Source: Petrosia ficiformis
Lineage: Eukaryota > Porifera > Demospongiae > Haplosclerida > Petrosiidae
Assembly (NCBI GenBank): GCA_947044365.1
Contig: OX345636.1
Span: 1,845,501 to 1,909,500 of the forward strand
Reading direction: 5' to 3'
Length of the DNA stretch: 64,000 nt
The position numbers were made by a program, and so were the translations under genes. Positions 49,901 to 61,900 of this stretch are shown here, piece by piece. Under the pieces are notes generated by a model. That model was given only the letters and a program-made list of their open reading frames with translations. It ran no database searches and was not told the DNA's origin. Position 1 is the first letter of the stretch. Each line of letters opens with the position of its first letter.

Positions 49901-52900
49901 TAAATATTATGATAACATGTTTCCTTTACTAATATGTGATTTATTTAGTACATATTTTATAGACTCATGTGTGTTTATAGGATATATGATACTACATTAT
50001 ACAGGGTGGGTACTCGTTTCTCCATACTTGTGCACTTAATAGACGAACTGATGTCTGCAGTTTTTTGATATCAAATGGAGTAAACATGAATCAAGTCGAT
50101 GTGGTTAGTATTGTGTTTCATTATTCATGTATCACTAGTGATAATAATATACAAAGGATATATCCCTTCTAACAGAGATGTAAGACCTGTTATATCATGT
50201 GGGAAAACAGAGGAAATCTGGAGGCTTCATGAATGCACTGTTTTTAATATCATGTCACCACACTTTCCATTTAAGGGACAAAGTGTCTAGTGACATAATA
50301 TTATTGAAGTTTTGTTATGTAAAGTCATTCCTGCCACAACTAATAAATACATAATATCAATTATCATTCTAACATTCCTGAATACTACATAGTAGACAGA
50401 AAGCTGAAAAGGGAAATATGACTTTACATTACTCATGTGATAAAATCCATTTTGTTTTGTCTTTAACAAATTAACAGGCGCTTGTGAGCGTTGACTTGCC
50501 GTCAAATGCCAAAGGCATCACAAAAATATCTACTAGACAGGGAAACTCCTATAGATGACGAAGCAAGTGTCAAACCTGCTATTACAGTATTATAATATTG
50601 TAGGCCACATGATGAGGAATATATATATATATATAATTATGCTATGTAAAACCACTTTGCTTACTCAGTAGCAAAAGAAATGTCAGCATTCATTACATTA
50701 CCACTGTGTATCCTGTGTATTTGTAAGTGTTGCTAATAATTATATTAGAGAGAGTGATGAAGGAACACTGTCAGTGTGAAAGGGAAGAGGTGGAAGGTAA
50801 AATGCTATTAGTACAGTCTACTGGTGATGTTGTAAGGTGTAATGGTGAAGGATTCCTTTTATCGTTAGAGGGCTCACTGTTATCATTGTCAAAACCATCA
50901 ATACATCATTGAATCTTCGGACTCAGTAATGCTGACCAGCATTTTCAAGACATCACTTGTCTCAAATCTTTGTCTTCTTTGTCTTCTTTGTCATAATTGT
51001 TTTGCTTCTTTATACAAATAGTTATTATTATAATAATCTAAAGAGTGTAAACACACTGTAAAACCACAATACATTTTCACGCTGAAAAACTCCATGTTTA
51101 CTTATGGTAAGCCTCTAATACGGAATACGTTAAAACACCATTTACGCCAAATGGCGTCTTGGATACCACACCTTACTTTCATGTTTATATCTCACGAAGG
51201 AAATCAGTTAGTGCCCTGAGTTTTTGGCAACACTGAGAGGAGGTCTTATGCTTAAAATAGTCTGTACTGGGTCTAGCCAATTGTCGTCTATGACAGTTAA
51301 TTGGTTAATGATGCTGAAAGAACTGTATTGCTGTTATACAAAAACTACTAATAACATTAATTAGGATAATGCAGTGTTAAAATGTACGACTATATTAATT
51401 CACACCATAAGCATTCTAATCATCAAAGCATTGTTTAGACTGTACCTCCTACAAGTGAAGTGTGTGGCTACATTATTATAATTTGCTGTCAATGTAGATG
51501 TTGTGTTACTGGGAAATTAAGTAGGAATTAATTAATTAAGTTTGATGTAAATGAATATCAATATAATACATGATTGCAGATGTGGATCAAGACTCATTTA
51601 TGAAAAAAATATTTGTATTTCTAATGAAAATTATAACTCTTTCATGAAGCTTGTAGCTAACATAAATTACGTCAATACATATCTGTATTGATTTTATATA
51701 CACTTAATTATGCACAATTAATGTCTGATGATTGTCATGATTAGGTGCACCTTTGAGATGTGAGTAACAGTGGTTATAGTGGCAAATAATTGGAACGTAT
51801 GCCTTCAATTAGCTATGAATCTCATTAATGCTTAGACCAGGAGGTGTAAATGTATCACAGTACACACTTGATCCATCCCTGTACTTTATATAATTATAAT
51901 TATAATACATTGATATATTTTGAACAGTTATTGTTTGTTATAATATTTGCTAATCTATTTCAGAGACAGTGTATTTAATTATAGTGCAATTTCCTGAATT
52001 ACATATCTCCTGCTATAGTATATAAGTACATTATATTATAACTAGTGTGTTGATTGAATGTGTGTTCATAATAATTACTATGTATAATACTGTTATCAAT
52101 AAACTTCAACAGCAACAATAATATATTCATTAGTGAGTGTACTAAGTGTAATATAACTAGACCTGTCAAATGTTGTGTTGTATTAAATTTTAGTAATAAT
52201 TGATATATTCAATAGTTTACATATTAACTATAATATGACAACTAAATATGAAATGTATAAATAAATTATATCATAACACTTTCACTGATTATTACAAGAA
52301 ATTTGTATTCCATATTTTGTGATTATAAAAAAGTTATGTTTTCATAAGAGAACTCAATGTATTACGCAATTATAAATTCAATACATGAAAAGAGAATTAA
52401 TTTAAATTACTGTTAGCCAGTATTTCAACTGGGACTTCTTCAAGTAGCAGTGAGTCATGCACAATGACACAACGAACTATTAAAGAGAGCTTATCTAGAT
52501 CAACAAAATACCCTCGCAGTTGTCCACAAGCCAAAGTAATGACTCGTGCCATGCCATTGCATAATATCTCGCCAAAAGTGCTGTGCCATTATATATGGTA
52601 GAGAAGACAGCATTAAATTTTAACATATGGTGTCCAAACTTGATCCTCGATACGAGCTTCCGTCAAGGTAGTTATTTTTATCTTAAGAGAATCTGGCTCT
52701 CTACCTTCCCATACAAAGCAGTGTAATGGCAAAACTCAGTCAACTAAGATGCGATGCCATAACCACAGATCTTTGGAAAAGCAGTGCCTTTAACGTTACA
52801 TTACCTTAACAATCCACTATATTGATGATCAAATTGTCTCGACGCAGTAGCTTTGTTGGCTGATCATACAGATGACAACATTGCTAAAATTATCACTGAT

Positions 52901-55900
52901 ATCCTGGCTAACTGAGAGCTTGAAACCCAGAATCTTGTAGCAGCCACTACCAACAGTGTAGCAAATGTCATTTCAGCTTTTCGTGTGTTAGATTTATTAA
53001 GGATAAGCTGATTTGGGCACAATTTGGATCTAGCAGTAAAGAAAGGTCTCAGGGACTGTATAATTTAACGTGCCCTGGCAAGTGCCATTCTCATGTACCT
53101 CCCTTCCATCGAAGCTGCAAAAAGTCACGTGATTTATTGGAAAAACAACAGTAGCTTGGTATCCCAGAGCACAATTTAAAAAATGATGTCAGCACAAAAT
53201 GGGGCTCTGTATATGAGATGGTTACTCGAGTCATCAAGCAACAGCAGGCTATTTGCTCAATGCATGCTGAAGACAGAAATCACGGGCACACCATGCCTTC
53301 TGATGAAGAATTAAATTTCTTCAGACAGTAGTAGAAGTCCTTAGACATGTTTACTATGTAACAGATGTATTGTCAGGGGAAACAGAGATCACATCATCAG
53401 CACTATGAAGTATCTAATGCATGTGAAGAGCAAGCTCAGTCCCTGTAGTAGTGCTAACCATGTGGTTTCCAGTATTAAACAGGCAATGATAACTAGGAGA
53501 ATCGATACACCTCATCAAGATTTTCAAAAGTATTTGATATTTGTTCATTCTTCAACCCTCACTTCAAGATTAGGTATCTAGAAAAAAAAGATATGACAAT
53601 ATCGTTAATCACAGAAGAATGTCTGTCAACTTCCATTAATAGCAGTATTGAGCCAATTGTTGATGGGCAGCAACATACATGTACCAGTGACACAGTAAAT
53701 ACTGATGTACATATACCTATGTCTCCTAAAAAATGTAACAGTCTTTCAACAATCCTAAAGAACTAGGGAAAAGAGAATGACAATGTGGAATCAACTCCAA
53801 TGACACATGAGCAGCATCAGTTCATTACCTTGAGTTTCCTACTGCTGAAGCTGAAACCACAGGTGGTGGAAAGCAGAGTGCAGATGGTTTCCTACAACTA
53901 GCCATGAAGTATTTTATGCATTTCTGGAACAAGTGTTCCATCAGAGAAAGTTTTTGGTCGTGGTGGAAATATAGTGAATCCGCTTCATCGCCGATTACAT
54001 CTCAAAAATGTGAAGAAATTGATTTTTTGTCATTAAATTTGTAATGTACATGTCATTTTCGCTTTTTTTTTATGATAATCATGATAATTGTGATAATCGT
54101 GATTAATTGATGCATTATAATCATTAATACTATTTTGAATATTCGCCCAACACTACTTACTAATTGAATGATCACATAAATATTGTGTATTATCATATAA
54201 ACTACTAGAATCTATACTTGTTTGAATAATCTATTTTTTTGCCGAATTTCATATTAATTATTATAATAGTGTTTATAAAACAAGTTATATATATATCTAG
54301 ATCTAGTAGTGTATTGTACATATCAAACATAGGTGATGTTAAAATCTCTTTCACATATACTGTGTCTATACTCCTAAATGTCAAACATGATAAATTAAAC
54401 TAATACTTTATAATTATACAAGAATAATAAAAAACGTTTTCAATAAAAATGAAAGAAGATGTAGGGATGTCAAAACCCAAAAAGCATGCAAACAAGGTTG
54501 GGAGGCTAACATAGCACCCAAAATCACTTCCATATAACCCTACATAAGTACTTACACTGCTATAAAACAAAATACAATGAGGTGTACTTATGTAGGGTTA
54601 TATGGAAGGGCTTTAGTATTAATAATATTCTCTATAGAAAACCTTCAATTATGGTTCATAGCACCTAACTTTCCTTGTTGAATGGTTCATGACACCATAT
54701 CATATTTCAGTTGTTAACTGATTCACTGCCGTTCCATGCATCAAAATATTTATATATACTGTAAACGCGGTTATCGCATAAATGCGTCGGAACTTAACAC
54801 ACCCACTTCAAACATGTCTAACTTACGAACAGTCCACAGTACAACCCTGTAACTTTCACATACAATAGACTAACTTTCCTAAAGAAAATCGATGTGTTTT
54901 GATATGGATTAATTACTGTTGAAATAACATAAAATAAATGTTGTAATAGGCTCTATTAATTATTTCTTTCTTGAAATTTCATTGGTCTTGCTGTTATAGC
55001 CACCAGTAGTAGCTGCTAATCTGCTGCTGAAGTGCTTGAATTCCTTGATGGATCAGTTGATGAAGGTAATGAGGATGAATCATTCATGGAGGGAAGTGAA
55101 GATGAATTCGATGATCTAACAGAGAAGAAAGTCACAATGATATAGATGATTTTGAAGATTCTTTACAGTCACAGTTAGATATTCCAGCAAATTTCTCAAT
55201 ACTTGTGAATTTCCCAATACCAATAAATGCTCCGATACATATGAAACCCCCCGATCTGGGAGTCTATCTTGCCCAACTTTGCAGTCACCTCAAACACCAA
55301 AAACTAATAGTTTCAGCCACCACCTACAGTCATCAATGACCATTCAACAGCACCAAGTGGCAACAATTCCACCATCTCCATCCATCCAACAGCAGCAACC
55401 ATCACAACCACTACCAAATCATTTACACAAACATCAACATGGTCTGATCGCTTACACACACTAAGCATTCATCCATTCAGTGGTACAGTTGTGTACCAAC
55501 ATTTACAATTACAGATATACCCCTAGATACATTTAGGAATTTTTTTTCATGATGGATGACATTGTTCCACAATGAAATCATTATGCTAGCCAAATACTGA
55601 GTCCAACTACCTATGCTGGATGGAATAAAATTACTGTGTGGGAGTTAGAAGCTTACTTTGGTTTTTGTATCCTAATGGGAATTACTCATCTCCCAGCAAT
55701 TGAAGACAATTGGAAAAACGATGACTATCTGCGATACCATCCCATAGCTGAGAAAATATCTCGAGAACGTTTCCAAGAAATCACCATATACCTTCACGTT
55801 TTTGACAATACTCAGCTTCCAAAATAAGGAGAACACAATTATGACTGATTGGGTAAAGTAAGACCCATTATCTAATTCGGTATGGAGAGATTCCTTTCAA

Positions 55901-58900
55901 ACTTCAATCCACACTGTGAACAGGCTATTGATGAAGCGATGATACTATTCCAAGGCAGATCTGCCATAAAGTAGTATATGCCCCTGAAACCCACAAAGAG
56001 AGAGTTCAAAATATGGGTTAGAGCAGACAGTCCTACAAGCTTTATACTTCTGTCAGTTCTCCATATATGAAGGACAGTCAAAATTAACAGATGACTCAAC
56101 AGATGTTGGTCTAGGTACAAGAGTGGTGAAAAAACTTACAAGAAGTATCATAAACAAATTCCACTATGTTTAATTTGATTCAAATTCTTTTCCTCCCCAA
56201 AGCTAAGACAAGATCTTCTAGCTGGCGAAATTTATTCATATGGTACAGCTCGTATCAATCAGAAAGGAAAGCCATCAGATCTGAAAAAGAAACCAAACAA
56301 GTGTATATAGAGAAAAAAAGTATCCCTATGATTGCTTTATGGTGTCTGGCATTCAATAATCAGTAATCATGGCTAACTTTATCATGCTTGAAACACAACA
56401 GCCTATTATAGTTAATATTTTGATTATCCACTCTCTTTACCTTTTAAACAACCTTGTAGAACTTTAGGAATATATTTCAGTAGAATAGTTAGCTATTAGT
56501 TCCAGTTTCTACGTAAGCTACACAGCTTTCTTTCTGCTGGTCTGTAGAGCTTGAGCGCTCGTTCTTTTACGCGCCACGCCCATTAATTGACCGAGCCCCC
56601 CCGGGAATGATGTAACTTCCTTAACTACGTATACAACGCATACTCGCGCAAGTGACACAAACATATATATAGTTCGAACCCGTGGGAAAGCAATCATAGG
56701 GATGGCCCTACAGGCCATAAAAATATCTTCTAGACAACCTACAGTTTAAGAAGAGGTGCATAAATTACATGTACAATTAAACACAGCTAAAGTTATAACT
56801 ATTACAACAATCATAACTATTTAAAACAACTATAATTATAATGTTATTGGTGATTAAAATAGTAGAAACATTCGTAGTAGACCATCTTCCTCATCAATCC
56901 CAAATCTCATCCATCCTCCATGTCCAATAAGGCATTTTCCTGTAAAAAACAAAACATCCAGTAGAAAAAAGCATTACTCATTGTTGGCATTTCAACTGTA
57001 AACTATAAAAGAAGAGAGACATTTTGGTACTATAGAGAATGTAACAAGAATTTATGTCACAGAGGAAATCATACTACAGACTGCTTTCTCATTTACCACC
57101 AGGAGTTGAACCTAATCTCTTAATAGTCTTCTGTATGCATCATACTAATTATTAAAAGAGAGTACACATTATGTATAATTGATATAATAATATAATTCAT
57201 ATAATGATTATATACACATATGCTATGATTGCTGACGTCACCCATTAAGAGTGCAGGTGGTATATTTGGTATAACCACCCCTAGAAACCACAATGCAGTG
57301 GATATTGTAGTAGTTAGTTAATTGTATGTAATTATTATTAATTAGGCACATGGTTTGTGGTTGACAACACTTTATGGTTTCAGTTCCTTAATATATATAT
57401 TGCATATCTGAGTTAGACATTTTAGTCTATTGAGTAATTTGAGTTATAAGTTATTGATAAACTTAAAGTATCATTCTTATACAGATATCACAACCACAGG
57501 TGTATATCCCACCACAAAGAGGTGTGAATGAAGAGTATTGATATTAATATTTGACAAATTGTAAATGGAAAGAATACAACAAAAAAACCTAGAGAACTCA
57601 ACTTATAAATCGTGAAGTTTTCCAAAACTCAGTTAATTTGGATGGTAATTTATATTGATATTAATATTTACCGTGGAGAACACGAATACGATGATCCAAA
57701 ACTTAATGAAGCCTTTTCAAATCAATATTTGCAGGATCACAGATTCTTATTATTATCTTCAAGTGACCTCTTTTCATTCATGGAACGTTGTAAACTAGCT
57801 AAACTCTGATTTATTCTTCTGGGGGTATAGTCTTCGCCATCAGTTTTCTTTACTTCACTAACAAACACGCATAACCAGTGACATAAAATCTTTGGATTGG
57901 ACTTCAAAAGAACATCTAATGGACACTTGTTGTCAGATAACTCATTGTGTTCTTGTAACCACTGATCAAAAACATTAGCTGCCCACAATGTTGCTTTCTG
58001 AGTATTTTTTGGAACGAATGCCTTTTTAGCTTCTTCAATACTTTTCTCATCTCAAATTTCAAATCTCCTTCAAGACAAACTGAGCCGTTTCTTTTTAGGT
58101 TGAGGCTCTTTACCGGTACTTCCAGCCATTCTTTGTCATCGTTGATACAACGTTTTTGGCACAAATAATAGTGAAGTCATTATCAAAGTATATATTATAT
58201 AAACCATAGCTTTGAAGTGTATTCACTAAAATATACACAACGCGGTGGGAAGGTCAATGTGGTTTGCCACCTCGATATTTGACCTCTCTTCGCTCAGTCA
58301 AATATCTCGGTGGCAAACCACATTGACCTTCCCACCTTGGAGTGTATATTTGGTGAATACATTTCAAAGCTATGGTTTATATATTACATATATCCTATGT
58401 TGCTTGTTACGCTATTTTATAGTACTACAAAAGCTTCTTTATACACAAAAAGCTTACACACAACAACAGCAACAACAAACACAAACCTGTAAGTGTATAT
58501 CGCTTTGTTTCTCTTCATTTCTGAATCAAAAGTTCTTTGTGTTTAGTATCTTTCTCTTCAGAAAAAAGTTGACTAATCGCAATTGATGCCATACAAAGAT
58601 TGTACACGTAAGCAGTTATAACCGGTTTTGTAAACAGGTATGTAAATTTGAAATTTTTAAAGAATTAATTCAGCATTTATAGTGTGGAATTGCAAAAATT
58701 AATTCCGCAGTGAATCAATTATTATCATATTGCTCAAATCAACAATGGGAGGTAACGGTACATCATATATTAGAATCTTTATTAAAGACGAATAAATAAT
58801 GATATATTTTATGATGTTTTATAAATGTGTATTCTATAATCATCATACAGAACCCATGTACTAATGCTAGAAGTAAATTCATATAATTCACTCAATTGCC

Positions 58901-61900
58901 ATGTGACAAAAATGATAATCATAAGTATTTTGTAGAATACCAATATTAAATTGAAACAGTGTTCTTGGAGGAATCTGTATTTTAACAAGTAGATATTGTA
59001 ATTATACAGTAATATTATTGTAGAAGGTTTTACACTGTAATATTAAAATATGCAGTTATGAGAGAATTATATACTAGGTACAGGCACATATCCAGAGTTA
59101 TAAGTAAGGTGTACAGAAATGTCGCACGCGACATTTTTTGATTAATTTGATGAGGGGTGCGGCAATCAATTAACTAATTACTTTACGCTAGCGCTTGCGC
59201 AGTGTAATTATCACATTACAGATTTTAATTAGTGAACTTTAGACTAGTCTGCAGAATGTTTGTCAACACCATCCTATGAGAATGTTTTCTAGCAAAGGAA
59301 TCAACATCTACTCTTGAAATATCTACCGTCATTGCATAGTGAACATTCACAAGAAGCAACCCTTTCAGCATCTCTTGACCCATTGTTGACCTCAATTACT
59401 TTTTTACTGTGCTAAAACTTTGTTTGCAAGTGCAGAAGGTGACTGGTAAGTTACATAATATTTTCAGTAGTGTTTGAGTATTCTTATTCAATTCTTTACT
59501 ATTTATTATATCTTTTAATAGCATTTTTAAGCTGTGAGCAAAATGATGCACATCTCCAATGTCATATGGAGAATGGAATTCATCCAAAGGTGTTGGTTGA
59601 TAATAGGAAGATGATTCTGCTAACACTTCATTTGAAGTATATCCCTCTGAATCAGAGCTGGTTTTTTTTGGGAGGAGCAACTATTCCTAGGGCTAGCTTG
59701 ATGCTTACCCATTATAATAATTAAACCACGTGTTGTATGTATATACTAACAATTATTTGCCTCTGAGGTAACAGAAGGTTCTGGATTCAATCCCTAGTCT
59801 TTTCCTCTGTTTATAATTCTCTCATGATTATATATCATAAATATTGTAATATTTGTATGCATACGGACATGTACACTAAATTACATATTTTAAAGTTTAT
59901 AGACATTATGTTCAAATGAATATAATAATTACAAAACCAACTGAATATAATGACTAAAAATAACAGATTGCCCTTCTTTATAATTATGGTGTACTATAGT
60001 CAGTCATATTGATAATTACATGTTTGATTATACATACAAGTCATACATGTATGTACTTATGTAATAATCAATATAACTTCATTATAATATGTACAATGAC
60101 TTACCATTATTAATAATGCATGTGCTATCATGCTTCTGTAACTATTGTTCTTCTACTTGTAAGGTTGTATTATTATAGATTGTGTATATAACAAGGTGTT
60201 ATAATATTGTGTGTATTGATTGTACATGTCATGTTGAGTGTATACATGTATATGAATGTGGATAAGTACACACATGTACTGCTGGAATGTAATGAATATG
60301 AGTTTTCTATTATTATATTGTATTTTATACTGATTATTAAATAATAATAAATCATAGATGATATTATTAATGATTTTTATCTACTACATTCTGATGTTAT
60401 CTACATTCTTTTATGAAATTACTGAACATTATTTGCCACTTCTGTTTACATAACGAATTAACCCTTAGAAGATTGATGTCACATGTATCTGACATTTCAC
60501 CCCTATGTGGTTCAGAGTGTGTTCCTATCATTACGAAGCTCTCCAAATGCTTGTAATTGGTGTCAGGCACAAGCCCATGAATTTGGCTGAAAAGGTTGAT
60601 GGTTTTTCGGCCGCCCTTTGACCTAAATAACGAGTACGGGGGGAATTTTCAAGGGGGCTGTGCCCCTTCCCACCCATGCAAATTGTAGTTTCAGTGAGCC
60701 CGCCCACGCACTCTGGTGGGTACCTGCTGTAAAACCTGAAATCGTGGGTGTAGCTGGTGCCAACATGCAGTGGGGTCATTTTGTTTGCCCCATTTCCAGT
60801 CTAAAGAGGGAGAGCACTGCATTTGATCCTACGAAGCGCTGCAAGTTGGTAGAAGTAGTACTCCATGTCGGAAAAGGAGCCAAGTTTGGGGTAGAGCATG
60901 TGAACGGTGGCCAAAATATGTGCATAGAGTCGCCAGTGTTGGAAATGGGAAGAATTTTGAAAAACAAGCTCAGTCCTCTAAGTATTAAATGGATTGGTTG
61001 TGTCTTGTTGTCTTTCTATATATCTCAAAATACTGTGTTTATAGATTGTCATTAGTTTTATTAGTATGTTTTAATATTAGTTTTGTGATAAAATGTTTAA
61101 AATGATAGTTATTAAATAAAGAATAAACCATTGTCAGATGGTAGGCGCACCTGACTGAATATCAGAATGTCCTGGTTTAAATCCTTATTGGGATTACTGA
61201 TTCTAGTATTCCTTCGTTTCTATGTAATATTGTGTCTATGGAATGCAATCAATTTTGAGCTATTGAACTTGAAGTAATGTCTTATGATTGTGAACAATAG
61301 ATTGTATCTTCATAATTATATAACATGTATAATATGAACTATATAATCATAGTTTAAATATAATTCTCTAATATTAATTTATGACTGAACTAGTCAGTTA
61401 CATTCTCTACTAATAACAGTAATTATTATTCACTTTAGATATGATCATCACTATTATACTTTTCTATATTCTAATATTTATTGTATAAGTTGAACAATAT
61501 CTACTCATATGCTCACAAACACATCTGTATGCATACCTGCATATTATACAGAAAAGCCGACATGTATAAATCTAAACTCACAAACACCAACACTCAAACA
61601 AACACACACACTAGGGATTGTTTATAATTACAAAACATGATACAATAGTTTTCGAAAAGAATTTCCTACTTGAAAAGTCCTATAATATGCAATAGTAATA
61701 ACACAATTTTAGATTTTATAAAAGAAATGCAATTAATGATTCAATGTTTTTTATGCTCAACAAAATATTATTTGTCCATTGTGAATTACTTTATAATGTT
61801 TTTGGTATAATTTGTGACAATACATGTCTTTGGAAACATATATTAATAGACAATGTAATACTGTATACTGTTTACAACTATAACACACACAAGTAGAGAC

